A stretch of 64,000 nucleotides of DNA from Snodgrassella alvi SCGC AB-598-O02 (GTDB lineage Bacteria > Pseudomonadota > Gammaproteobacteria > Burkholderiales > Neisseriaceae). The DNA lies in NCBI GenBank assembly GCA_000725195.1, contig JAIL01000258.1:22822-86821 (forward strand). Reading direction: 5' to 3'. Below the pieces are notes generated by a model that worked only from the letters and a program-made list of their open reading frames with translations, did not search any database and had not been told where the DNA came from. The translations under genes were made by a program, and so were the position numbers. Of the stretch, positions 36,836-46,275 are shown piece after piece (positions within the stretch are counted from its first letter, which is position 1; each line of letters opens with the position of its first letter).

Positions 36836-37774
36836 GAAACTATTGAACTTTTAAGTCTTACTTCGATAAATTAGTGACAAATAGATATTAATTATTGCAA
36901 TCATTACTATCAATTTATACAGATAGTATTTATGAAAATTTTTTCTTTAGTATGACCTAGCGAAGGTATTACTAGGCAAACAAATTTTAAATGATAATGG
37001 TAAATGATTATGAATATACTGCTTTTAATAAATTTCCTAATCATGTCCTCTTTATTTCATGTCATATTTCGATAATATGTTAAAAATTGATTAATCGAAA
37101 TAAGCATTAGACTAAATGTAAAGAAGGAATTTTTTATTAGTAAATTCGAAAATACTAAGTAATTTAATTTAGAATTTTTGTATTACTGGTACTGATGTAG
37201 AAAACAGTTTTAAATTTTTTAGCTAGCTTTCAAACTGATTCAATTAATTTAAAAGCAAATGCAAAAAGAACAGAACCGCCATTACGGATTTCACAAAGCA
37301 AAATTTCAAATTAAGATCAAGGTCAACCTGACCAAAAAAGATTTAATGTATATAGAATTTAATTTTAATTAAGGAGATGTTACTATGGTACATACTGCCA
37401 TGCAACCCATTAGTAGGACAATTTGTCGATATTCTAGATAGAATTTGGCAATGAAAGAATCGTTATGTTTTAGTAACAGTAATCATTTTATATTTGATTC
37501 GATAAAGAACAAGCCAATAACGCTACATTTTTTTTGAAAAATCCCATCAATACAAAATTTTTGGCAGAATATAAATCTTTTTTTGGACTATACGTTAAAA
37601 GTCTGGTTAAAGGATCTAGATCAAAATTGAAAAGATAAAGTACCTAATAAAAATAATGATATATTTTATGATAGCTAGATCATTTTACAGTAGCTAATGT
37701 AGAAAAGAAAACACGGCTTGTGCAATAAATAATAGTATTGGTGATTCCGTTAGATAAAACATTAAGGAGTTAAA
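36836..37774. other. Gene-poor region with decayed coding fragments
   Basis: About 940 bases without an intact gene. From 37259 short overlapping fragments are seen: a 37-codon frame (37259-37372) that reads like a protein C-terminus (QNRHYGFHKAKFQIKIKVNL); a 25-codon frame (37377-37454, LPCNPLVGQFVDILDRIWQ); and a 28-codon frame overlapping it in ATGA. An AAGGAG (37371-37376) stands just before the second frame. The pattern resembles a broken gene pair, perhaps toxin and immunity, but no family can be named. The first 400 bases show nothing supportable. Confidence 0.4.
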
Positions 37775-38251
37775 ATGAATATCAACAAGCTTATTAAAAT
37801 AATCCTATGTAGTATCATGTTATTTAATGGTCAAGGAGTATTTGCTGATAACAAATTATTGAAAAATAATATTAAAAATGAAATAAAGAAATATGGATTA
37901 TTTATCGATAACTATAAAGAAAAGCCTTTTCAAATGACTTTCGATGCATCTAAAAGTCCTTTTCCTGTTACCCTTGGCCTTCAAGCTTCGTCAGCAAATA
38001 ATTTTAAACAATGTCCAGGCGTGCTACAAGCTGCTCGAGAGCAAGAATTTGGTAAAATGAAAAAAATAGATACTTATAATGAATATCCTATTTATCTTAT
38101 TCCAGCCCCAAAAGACTCTAATCTTAGTGATGTACTTTTCAGCTATAAAAATAAAACTTGTTTAGGCATGTATGGATCTGCTGGCCAAAAACTCACTGTA
38201 GAAGATAAAGTTAGATTATCCATTTTAAAAGTTTTTATTAAATCTTTTTAA
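37775..38251 (+). CDS. Secreted protein of unknown function
   Basis: A 158-residue protein. A good signal peptide (residues 1-24: KLIKIILCSIMLFNGQGVFA) is followed by a mature part of about 134 residues with two cysteines (FKQCPGVL and NKTCLGMYG) that could form a disulfide in the periplasm. The ATG is preceded by AAGGAG. No domain is recognised. It is a single gene in an AT-rich accessory-looking region next to decayed fragments, so a recent or lineage-specific origin is likely. Confidence 0.65.
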   Translation: MNINKLIKIILCSIMLFNGQGVFADNKLLKNNIKNEIKKYGLFIDNYKEKPFQMTFDASKSPFPVTLGLQASSANNFKQCPGVLQAAREQEFGKMKKIDTYNEYPIYLIPAPKDSNLSDVLFSYKNKTCLGMYGSAGQKLTVEDKVRLSILKVFIKSF

Positions 38252-38722
38252 GAGCATCTCTAATGCGAATCATAGATAGGTAAAAGCAAATTATTTTTTT
38301 TCAATTTTATTATCTAGAACTAGTAATGCTGTAAATTCCCATCATTAGTACACAAGCCAAGAAGAAAATCAAGGTAATGTTTCATGAATTTATATTCTAT
38401 AGATGTCACATTATAAAAAGCTTCATACAGTCTTTTAATTGTACATATCTAATCATTCTTTCGTTCTTTTGCTTACTTGTTTCAAATTTTTAAAGATATG
38501 AAAATCTAATATCTTTATTCGAAAGATTTAAACAACTGTACTTTTTATAAAGTGGTTTAAAAGTCATCGTTACCACTTATGTATTTATATAGTGATTTGC
38601 ATTTAAAATGTATTAGATTAAAACGCACATCAGTTTTATTATTTTTCTGTGAAGATTGGGCGATGATCACGTAGCTGCCGTATAATCCTGTCTTTCTCAG
38701 ATTGTTGTGAAAGTTTTAAAGC
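38252..38722. other. Intergenic region upstream of rdgC
   Basis: About 470 AT-rich bases. Near its end TTGGGC (38656-38661) and TATAAT (38681-38686) could form an rdgC promoter, but the spacer is 19 bases, longer than ideal. Nothing else is supported. Confidence 0.35.
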
Positions 38723-39625
38723 ATGTGGTTTAAACAATTAACTATTTACCCGCTCAATAAAGATAAATTACCAGATTTAGAAATGCTTGCTAATAAATTG
38801 CAGGAAGCTGCTTTTAAGCCATGCATGGGGTTGGATTGGGATAGTGTAGGATTCAGTAGCCCAGTGTCGTTTAGCCCGGAAATGGTATTTCCGGCACAAA
38901 ATACCTGGCGAATTGCATTGAAAAAAGAAGAAAAAGTACTACCAGCAGCAGTGGTACGTGATATTTTAGATGAAAAAATAAATGAAATCAGAGAAATTGA
39001 AGGACGTAATGTTGGCCGTAAAGAAAAAAATGAATTAAAAGAAAATATTACTGATGATCTATTGCCACGTGCTTTTACCAAAAGCAGTAAAACTGAAGCT
39101 ATTTTAGATAGTCAGTATGGGTTTTTGTTAATCAATCAGGCTAACAGTAATCGTGCCGAAATGTTATTAACTAAATTGCGTGATGCTTTAGGTGGACTTG
39201 AAGCCAAATTACCTCGAACTCAGCAGTCGCCTGGCAGCCTGATGACAGAATGGTTATTACAGGGTAGTGCAGCAGGGCATTTTGAGTTAGATAGTGATTG
39301 TGAACTTAAGGGCTTAGGTGATGCAGCTCCGGTAGTCCGAATCAGCCATCAGGATTTAACTGCTGAAGAAGTTATTAATCTGGTTAAAAACGGCAAAATT
39401 GTCACACAGCTTGGTTTATGCTGGCAAGATCGAGTACGCTTTGTTCTCACTCAGGATTTTACGCTAAAACGTATTCAGTTTTTGGATGTTATACAGGAAG
39501 AGGCCGCTGGACAGGGTGACGATATGCAAAGTATTACTTTTGCATCACAGATATTGATGGCTGAGGCATTAGGTGAATTATTGTCAGAGCTCGTTCATCA
39601 TTTGGGTGGTTGGCTCCCGGAATAA
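38723..39625 (+). CDS. rdgC: RdgC, recombination-associated DNA-binding protein
   Basis: A 300-residue protein with the typical start MWFKQLTIYPL and GLDWDSVGFSSPV. RdgC forms a ring around duplex DNA and inhibits RecA filament formation. In Neisseria it contributes to pilin antigenic variation. Length matches the family. It is followed by dcd, which has its own promoter. Confidence 0.93.
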   Translation: MWFKQLTIYPLNKDKLPDLEMLANKLQEAAFKPCMGLDWDSVGFSSPVSFSPEMVFPAQNTWRIALKKEEKVLPAAVVRDILDEKINEIREIEGRNVGRKEKNELKENITDDLLPRAFTKSSKTEAILDSQYGFLLINQANSNRAEMLLTKLRDALGGLEAKLPRTQQSPGSLMTEWLLQGSAAGHFELDSDCELKGLGDAAPVVRISHQDLTAEEVINLVKNGKIVTQLGLCWQDRVRFVLTQDFTLKRIQFLDVIQEEAAGQGDDMQSITFASQILMAEALGELLSELVHHLGGWLPE

Positions 39626-39643
39626 TACAACAAAAAGGTTAAA

Positions 39644-39672
39644 TTGGCGCATGGTATCGGCTACGGTATAAT
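39644..39672 (+). promoter_or_regulatory. Promoter of dcd
   Basis: TTGGCG and a perfect TATAAT are separated by 17 bases, 27 bases before the dcd start codon. Confidence 0.65.
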
Positions 39673-39698
39673 GCGCTAAATTTATTAAAGGTAATGTG

Positions 39699-40265
39699 AT
39701 GAGTATTAAGTCGGACAAATGGATACGCCGCATGAGCGAGCAACACGGCATGATTGAACCGTTCGAACCTGATCAGATAAAGCAGTTAAACGGTGAAAAA
39801 ATTATATCTTATGGTACTTCCAGTTATGGATATGACATTCGCTGTGCCCGTGAATTCAAAATTTTTACAAATATCAACAGCACCATTGTTGATCCTAAGA
39901 ATTTTGATACACGCAATTTTGTTACCGTTGAAGACGATTTCTGCATTATCCCGCCCAACTCGTTTGCTCTTGCCCGCACGGTAGAATATTTTCGTATCCC
40001 ACGCAATGTATTAACGGTATGTTTGGGAAAATCGACTTATGCTCGGTGTGGTATTATTGTGAATGTTACGCCGTTTGAGCCGGAATGGGAAGGCTACGTG
40101 ACGCTGGAGTTTTCTAATACGACACCTTTGCCGGCTAAAATTTATGCTAATGAAGGTGTTGCACAGGTCTTATTTTTTGAAAGCGACGAAGAGTGCGCTA
40201 CTTCATATAAAGACAGGTCAGGCAAATACATGGGGCAAACCGGAGTGACTTTACCAAAAGCTTAA
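39699..40265 (+). CDS. dcd: dCTP deaminase
   Basis: A 188-residue trimeric enzyme that deaminates dCTP to dUTP for thymidylate synthesis. Family motifs: [42 protein letters not shown] (start and end visible across residues about 109-137) and GVAQVLFFE. The catalytic glutamate is the one in [10 protein letters not shown] use the ATG at 39699; the GTG just before it is in frame but less well placed relative to AAAGG. It ends before a strong terminator. Confidence 0.95.
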   Translation: MSIKSDKWIRRMSEQHGMIEPFEPDQIKQLNGEKIISYGTSSYGYDIRCAREFKIFTNINSTIVDPKNFDTRNFVTVEDDFCIIPPNSFALARTVEYFRIPRNVLTVCLGKSTYARCGIIVNVTPFEPEWEGYVTLEFSNTTPLPAKIYANEGVAQVLFFESDEECATSYKDRSGKYMGQTGVTLPKA

Positions 40266-40282
40266 ATTAGTTAAAATCACTG

Positions 40283-40306
40283 AAGGACGCTAAGGCGTCC
40301 TTTTTT
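40283..40306 (+). terminator. Intrinsic terminator after dcd
   Basis: AAGGACGC and GCGTCCTT form an 8-bp stem with the loop TAAG, followed by a T run. It lies 17 bases after the dcd stop. Confidence 0.9.
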
Positions 40307-40419
40307 CATAAAAAGATTTAGTTCTAATAATAGTCAAAGTTTAAATCATCTAGAGGAGAAAATAAAATATTTACCTCAACATTAATAAAATATATACAAA
40401 GACAATTATTTAATTACAT

Positions 40420-41241
40420 TTAAATCCGGCGTTGTAATCTGGCGGCTAAAATTATGCTGGCTGCTAATTCCTCAATTGATTTATGAGTAGTATTAGTATA
40501 CGGAATATTAAAACGACGGTACATATCTTCAGCAGTTAAGATTTCATGTCGGCAGTTATCTTTGCTTGCATAGCGGGAATCAGGACGTCGTTCTGAACGA
40601 ATATGGTGTAATCGATCGGCATCGATGGTCAGTCCGTAAAGTTTTTGCCGAAATGGTTTAACCATACGGGGTAGTTCACTACTTTCCAAATCCTCAGGAA
40701 TAAGGGGGTAATTAGCAGCGCGAATACCATATTGGAGAGCCAGATATAAACAAGTCGGCGTTTTTCCACTGCGGGAAACACCCATTAATATCACATCCGC
40801 ATGTTGAAGTTCACGATCTGTAATCCCATCATCGTTATTGAGTGCAAAATTAATGGCATCCATTCTTTTATCATATTTTTCCGTATCATACATACCATGA
40901 GTGCGACCGATTGAATGGTTAGCTTTTGTGCCCAGTTCTTCTTCTAATTCGCCTATAAAAGCGTCATAAAAACTCATATGTAAACCAGCACTGGTTTTAA
41001 TTTGTTCGCGAATATTTTCATCGACAATACTGGAAAAAACCAGTGGACGTACGTCACTTTGTTGCGCGGATCGATTAATTAAAGCAACAACTTCTTCTGC
41101 TTTGGTTTTGGTATCGACAAATGGATAAGTAGCTCTTTTAAAGTCGATATTATCAAACTGATTTAATAGAGCTAATCCCATACTTTCGGCTGTTATCCCG
41201 GTACGGTCGGATACGAAAAAAACTTGGCGAATTGGTTTCAT
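40420..41241 (-). CDS. ppsR: PpsR, PEP synthase regulatory kinase/pyrophosphorylase
   Basis: A 273-residue DUF299-type protein with the P-loop GVSRSGKTPTCLYLA (about 154-168) and the N-terminal VFFVSDRTGITAESMG. PpsR controls phosphoenolpyruvate synthase by ADP-dependent phosphorylation and Pi-dependent dephosphorylation of a threonine. Its target gene ppsA is divergent from it at 41650, as in E. coli. The gene ends near the dcd terminator region. Confidence 0.93.
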   Translation of the reverse strand: MKPIRQVFFVSDRTGITAESMGLALLNQFDNIDFKRATYPFVDTKTKAEEVVALINRSAQQSDVRPLVFSSIVDENIREQIKTSAGLHMSFYDAFIGELEEELGTKANHSIGRTHGMYDTEKYDKRMDAINFALNNDDGITDRELQHADVILMGVSRSGKTPTCLYLALQYGIRAANYPLIPEDLESSELPRMVKPFRQKLYGLTIDADRLHHIRSERRPDSRYASKDNCRHEILTAEDMYRRFNIPYTNTTHKSIEELAASIILAARLQRRI

Positions 41242-41649
41242 GAGCTTTAATAATAGTTAAAGTAAATGCGAAATAAAGAGAGAATTGTAATTGAAGTTTG
41301 AATTTATAAGTGAAAATTTTGGCTGAACTCTGCCGATAATTTTTTATTTGTTGTAAAAAAAAAACGATATATCTTTTATAAAAAAGTAACAATAAATTTA
41401 TATAAAATAACTATTTTAAAGCAAAAAATTTGTTAATTTACTATTTTTTTAGAATAATAAGTTGAATAATGCATTTTTGTCATAATTTTCACCTAATCTT
41501 TAATTAAATTTAATTAATCATTAAAGAGGATTAACAATGAATATCCGCTATGAGACGGCAATTACGGGGCAAAAAGGCATGACATTCCGTATTTGAGTCG
41601 TTAAAATAGGTTGTCTTCAACTGCTATCTCAAAGCACTGGATGCCCAAA
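41242..41649. other. Divergent ppsR-ppsA control region
   Basis: About 400 AT-rich bases between the two divergent genes. It contains a 19-codon leader ORF (41537-41596, listed separately). No promoter with confident boxes is seen. Confidence 0.45.
41537..41596 (+). CDS. Possible 19-residue leader peptide upstream of ppsA
   Basis: An ATG preceded by AAAGAGGATTAACA (a clear ribosome binding site) opens a 19-codon frame MNIRYETAITGQKGMTFRI ending TGA, 53 bases before the ppsA start. The ppsA start itself has only a weak ribosome binding site. A translated leader could control ppsA by coupling or attenuation. No run of a single amino-acid codon is visible, so it is not a classic amino-acid attenuator. 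It could also be a remnant. Confidence 0.45.
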   Translation: MNIRYETAITGQKGMTFRI

Positions 41650-44037
41650 ATGAACGGCAAAAATGTAATCTGGTTTGAAAATTTACGCATGACTGACGTT
41701 GAAAGCGTTGGTGGTAAAAATGCTTCTCTAGGCGAAATGATTTCGCAGTTATCTGAGAAAGGGGTGCGCGTACCGGGAGGTTTTGCCACTACCGCTGAAG
41801 CCTATCGCAAATTTCTTGCTTATGAGGGTCTGAACGAACGGATTAATAATGAACTTAATGCGCTGGATGTTGACAATGTAGCTGAATTGGCTCGGGTGGG
41901 TAAGCAAATTCGCCAATGGATTATGGAAACGCCATTTCCACCAGAGTTGGAAGCAGACATACAAGCTGCATGGGAAAAAATGATTGCTGATGCCGGAACA
42001 GACCAAATTTCTGTTGCCGTACGTTCTTCGGCTACTGCTGAAGATTTACCAGATGCTTCTTTTGCTGGGCAGCAGGAAACATTCCTTAATATTTGTGGCT
42101 TAGAAAATGTTAAAGAGGCTATGCATCATGTATTTGCTTCTTTGTACAATGATCGGGCTATTTCTTATCGAGTTCATAAAAATTTTACCCATGAAGCGGT
42201 AGCGTTATCAGCAGGCGTACAACGTATGGGGCGCTCTGATGAGGGTGCTTCAGGAGTAATGTTTACAATGGATACTGAATCTGGTTTTGATCAGGTGGTA
42301 TTCATTACTTCTTCTTACGGTCTGGGAGAGACCGTTGTACAGGGCGCGGTTAACCCTGATGAATTTTACGTACATAAACCAACTTTGCGTGCAGGTAGAC
42401 CAGCAATTCTACGTAAAACCATGGGCTCCAAGCTTATTAAAATGGTATTTACTGATGCTGCTCAGGCTGGTAAATCAGTACAAACAGTTGATGTTGATGT
42501 TGCTGAACGTAAGAAGTTTTCAATCAGTGAAGCAGAAGTCACTGAGCTGGCCGGATATGCTTTAATTATTGAAGAACATTATGGTCGGCCGATGGATATT
42601 GAATGGGGTCGCGACGGTATAGATGGCAAGCTGTATATATTACAAGCCCGTCCAGAAACTGTTAAATCTCAGGAAAAAGCCAGTCGCGTACTACGCCGCT
42701 ATAAAATAAATGAAAAATCAAAGGTGCTGGTTGAAGGTCGTGCAATTGGTCAAAAAGTAGGTCAGGGCAAAATCAGACTGGTTAAAACTGTTGATGAAAT
42801 GCACAAGGTTCTACCAGGCGATGTGCTGGTAACTGATATGACTGACCCCGATTGGGAACCTGTAATGAAACGTGCTTCAGCCATCATCACTAATCGTGGC
42901 GGACGGACTTGTCATGCTGCAATTATTGCACGTGAATTAGGTATACCTGCGGTGGTGGGTACAGGTAATGCTACTTCAATACTGCAAGATGAACATGATG
43001 TAACTGTATCATGCGCAGAAGGAGATACTGGTTATGTTTATGATGGTCTGCTGAATGTTGAGGTTACTGAGATTCCGCTGGACAACATGCCAGAAGCCCC
43101 TGCAAAAATTATGATGAATGTTGGCAATCCAGAATTGGCTTTCAGTTTCACTAATTTGCCGGGCTATGGAATTGGTCTGGCGCGTATGGAATTCATTATT
43201 AATCGGCAAATTGGTATTCATCCGCGAGCATTACTAGAGTTTGATCAGCAGGATGAAGAGATGAAAGCTGAAATTACCGATCGAATGGCTGGTTATGCTT
43301 CACCGGTAAGTTTCTATGTTGATAAAATTGCCGAAGGTGTTGCTACACTGGCTGCATCTGTTTATCCAAAAAAAGTTATTGTGCGTATGTCTGATTTTAA
43401 ATCAAACGAATATGCCAATCTTTTGGGTGGAAATAAATATGAGCCACATGAAGAAAACCCAATGTTAGGCTTCCGAGGTGCAGCACGCTACGTGTCTAAA
43501 GAGTTTAAAGATTGTTTTGCTTTAGAGTGTCAGGCTCTGAAATATGTACGTGATGAAATGGGTCTAACCAATGTTGAAATTATGATTCCTTTTGTGCGTA
43601 CTTTAAAAGAAGCTGAAGCTGTTGTTCGTGCACTTAAAGAAAATGGTTTGGAGCGTGGTAAAAACGGACTACGGTTGATTATGATGTGCGAATTACCAAC
43701 CAATGCTGTTTTGGCAGAGCAATTCCTGAAATATTTCGACGGCTTCTCAATCGGTTCTAATGATATGACTCAACTCACTTTAGGTGTGGATCGTGATAGT
43801 GGTGGTCCGATTGCTAGTACATTTGATGAGCGTGATCCAGCCGTTAAAGTTATGTTCAGTCTGGCTATTAAAGCATGTCGTAAACTGGATAAATACATCG
43901 GAATTTGTGGTCAAGGTCCATCTGATCATGCCGATTTTGCCAAATGGTTAATTGAAGAGGGAATTGAAACTATCTCTTTAAATCCAGATACAGTGATTGA
44001 AACGTGGTTATATTTAGCTAATGAGCTTAAAAAATAA
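41650..44037 (+). CDS. ppsA: PpsA, phosphoenolpyruvate synthase
   Basis: A 795-residue enzyme from the ATG at 41650 ([14 protein letters not shown]), which matches the usual family length; in-frame starts up to 39 bases upstream are possible. It makes PEP from pyruvate and ATP in gluconeogenesis. The nucleotide-binding domain shows [21 protein letters not shown], the phosphohistidine domain [21 protein letters not shown], and the C-terminal PEP/pyruvate domain [18 protein letters not shown]. Regulated by PpsR encoded divergently. A strong terminator follows. Confidence 0.96.
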   Translation: MNGKNVIWFENLRMTDVESVGGKNASLGEMISQLSEKGVRVPGGFATTAEAYRKFLAYEGLNERINNELNALDVDNVAELARVGKQIRQWIMETPFPPELEADIQAAWEKMIADAGTDQISVAVRSSATAEDLPDASFAGQQETFLNICGLENVKEAMHHVFASLYNDRAISYRVHKNFTHEAVALSAGVQRMGRSDEGASGVMFTMDTESGFDQVVFITSSYGLGETVVQGAVNPDEFYVHKPTLRAGRPAILRKTMGSKLIKMVFTDAAQAGKSVQTVDVDVAERKKFSISEAEVTELAGYALIIEEHYGRPMDIEWGRDGIDGKLYILQARPETVKSQEKASRVLRRYKINEKSKVLVEGRAIGQKVGQGKIRLVKTVDEMHKVLPGDVLVTDMTDPDWEPVMKRASAIITNRGGRTCHAAIIARELGIPAVVGTGNATSILQDEHDVTVSCAEGDTGYVYDGLLNVEVTEIPLDNMPEAPAKIMMNVGNPELAFSFTNLPGYGIGLARMEFIINRQIGIHPRALLEFDQQDEEMKAEITDRMAGYASPVSFYVDKIAEGVATLAASVYPKKVIVRMSDFKSNEYANLLGGNKYEPHEENPMLGFRGAARYVSKEFKDCFALECQALKYVRDEMGLTNVEIMIPFVRTLKEAEAVVRALKENGLERGKNGLRLIMMCELPTNAVLAEQFLKYFDGFSIGSNDMTQLTLGVDRDSGGPIASTFDERDPAVKVMFSLAIKACRKLDKYIGICGQGPSDHADFAKWLIEEGIETISLNPDTVIETWLYLANELKK

Positions 44038-44053
44038 CTTGCTTAATATAAAG

Positions 44054-44081
44054 GCTGCTACTTTAGGTAGCAGCTTTTTTT
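44054..44081 (+). terminator. Intrinsic terminator after ppsA
   Basis: GCTGCTAC and GTAGCAGC form an 8-bp stem with the loop TTTAG, followed by seven T residues, 16 bases after the ppsA stop. Confidence 0.9.
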
Positions 44082-44580
44082 GATTAATAAAAATTATGTG
44101 AATCGATACCATTTTGGTTTTGTGAATATAAAATTATATTATTGTTTAATATGGTGATTATTTAATAATCAAATTTACTTCAGATAGTTATTTTTACTCG
44201 CATTTTTAGTAACGAAAAATAATTGGTGATTAGTTTTTCTTAAAACCATGTTGAAGCTACAGAGTGTTGAAATTTATCCAAAAATAGATAGCTTTAAAAT
44301 GTTTAATAATCACGATTTTTAGATGTAATGAGTAAATTGACATTCAATCATTTGTGGTTTTAGGTAACAAAATACCAAATACTAAATATATATCAATAAA
44401 AATTAACTACACGTATTAATTTAAAAGTAATTGAATATAGTTTAATTAATATTTAACCCGTGCCAAACCTAAAGTTCGAATAGCGATAATAAGAAAAATT
44501 TTTCTGAAATCAAAATTTTATGTTTTTTGAATATAGTGAGGTATTAAACTAAGATATTCTATTAGAGAAATATAACTATA
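44082..44580. other. Intergenic region between two terminators
   Basis: About 500 AT-rich bases between the convergent ppsA and ctpA terminators. No ORF, RNA or repeat can be supported. Confidence 0.5.
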
Positions 44581-44612
44581 AAAAAAGCAGATAGTTTGCT
44601 ATCTGCTTTTTT
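44581..44612 (-). terminator. Intrinsic terminator after ctpA
   Basis: GCAGATAG and CTATCTGC form an 8-bp stem with the loop TTTG. On the minus strand it is followed by a run of T residues. It lies 11 bases past the ctpA stop and can also act on the plus strand. Confidence 0.88.
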
Positions 44613-44623
44613 GAAAATTAAAA

Positions 44624-46141
44624 TTATTTTTTACTTTTTTGCTCTTTTTTATCCGCTTTGCCTGATTTGTTTGCAGCTAGTCCCAATGATTGATTCCATT
44701 TAGCCGGGTCTTTGACCAGATCTAATGCAGCTTTGAGTTGTGCGTCTTTGGCAGGATTAGGTTCGCGCCGTGCTAACCAGTCATCATCATCCTTTTTCTT
44801 GTTTTCTTTATCGACGCCAGTAACGTTTTTATCTTTAGCAGAAGTTTTATTTTCCTGATTAATCACGTTACTATCACCATCAGCAGTGTTGTCCTTGTTA
44901 ACATGAATCTGACTGTTCACTTCTTTGCCGCCCAAAGGATTATTGATATGGCCGGTAAGATCAGCTTCACGACTTTCGAATTGTCGATTTTTATCCTTAA
45001 CTTCGACATCCGGCACAATACCTTGAGCCTGAATTGATCGATCGTTAGGAGTATAGTAAAGAGCGGTGGTCAATTTCATTGCGCCACCGTTGGATAAAGG
45101 AATTACTGACTGAACCGAACCTTTACCAAAACTTTGGCTGCCCACAATGACCGCACGTTTATAATCCTGTAATGCGCCGGAAACAATTTCTGAAGCAGAA
45201 GCGGTGCCGGAGTTAATTAAAATAGTAACCGGAATTGTTTTAAGTTCTTCCGGCATATTGACCAAAGGATCACTGCCTTTCATCAGATAATCATTTGGAA
45301 TTGCTCGTAGAACCATACCCTCTTTTTTATCACGGTTTTTAGTGCTTACCACTTTAACACCTGATTTTAGAAATACAGAAGAAACTCCTACAGCACTATT
45401 TAACAGACCGCCAGGGTCGTCGCGCAAATCAAGTACAATTCCCTTAAGTGGTTGCTTATTCTGTTTACGTAAATCCTTAAGTGCGCTGGCAAGCAAATTT
45501 AATGTGTGTTCCTGAAATTGGGTTATTCGTACATAACCATAATCTGGTTCAATGAGTTTATGACGGACACTTTTAACTTTAATAATAGCGCGAGTGAGAT
45601 GTAAGACTATTGGTTGTGGATGATCTTTACGAGCAAGTGTTAGTGTAATGCTGGTACCAGGCTTACCACGCATTTTCTTAACTGCCTCGGTACTAGTCAT
45701 ATTGCGAGTGGATTCATTTTCAATTTTTACAATGTAATCGCCACTCTTGATTCCGGCACGATCTGCCGGTGTATCTTCAATTGGTGCAACAATTTTAATC
45801 AGTCCGTCTTCAGAACTGATTTCCATCCCTAATCCCCCAAATTCACCGGTTGTACTTTCTTTGAGGTCAGAAAAGTCTTTAATAGTTAAGTATTCCGAAT
45901 GAGGATCAAGATTGCTAACCATACCTTTCATGGCACCTTCTAAAATACTGTCATCGGTTTTACTTTCGACATAGTTAGCTTTAATTTGTCCATACACTTC
46001 AGCCATGGTATGTAAAGATTGCAATGGAAGTGCTTCTTCTTTTTGTTCATTAGCATAGCCTTGCAGGCTGATTGTCAGAACAGCACCACTAAGAGCGCCT
46101 AAGGTATATAAAAATACTTTTTTAAATGTTGATTTAGCCAT
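44624..46141 (-). CDS. ctpA: CtpA, S41 carboxyl-terminal processing peptidase
   Basis: A 505-residue periplasmic protease from the ATG at 46141 (MAKSTFKKVFLYTLG); a TTG-initiated frame 30 bases longer is unlikely. An N-terminal membrane segment (about 7-24), a PDZ domain (about 90-180: GGLGMEISSEDGLIKIV) and the S41 domain with the catalytic serine in INSGTASASEIVSGAL and the lysine in SQSFGKGSVQ. The C-terminal tail is long, charged and low-complexity (KENKKKDDDDW). It is the last gene of the gpmI-envC-ctpA operon. Confidence 0.93.
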   Translation of the reverse strand: MAKSTFKKVFLYTLGALSGAVLTISLQGYANEQKEEALPLQSLHTMAEVYGQIKANYVESKTDDSILEGAMKGMVSNLDPHSEYLTIKDFSDLKESTTGEFGGLGMEISSEDGLIKIVAPIEDTPADRAGIKSGDYIVKIENESTRNMTSTEAVKKMRGKPGTSITLTLARKDHPQPIVLHLTRAIIKVKSVRHKLIEPDYGYVRITQFQEHTLNLLASALKDLRKQNKQPLKGIVLDLRDDPGGLLNSAVGVSSVFLKSGVKVVSTKNRDKKEGMVLRAIPNDYLMKGSDPLVNMPEELKTIPVTILINSGTASASEIVSGALQDYKRAVIVGSQSFGKGSVQSVIPLSNGGAMKLTTALYYTPNDRSIQAQGIVPDVEVKDKNRQFESREADLTGHINNPLGGKEVNSQIHVNKDNTADGDSNVINQENKTSAKDKNVTGVDKENKKKDDDDWLARREPNPAKDAQLKAALDLVKDPAKWNQSLGLAANKSGKADKKEQKSKK

Positions 46142-46275
46142 TATTGGTTTTGTTCTTTCTGATAGCGACAAGTTTCAAAATATTAAATAAATTTTCCGTT
46201 CGATAATTATATATAAATTTTTTGTCATTAAAAAGATTACATAAATATTGCAAACGGAGTAATCATGCTTTGATA

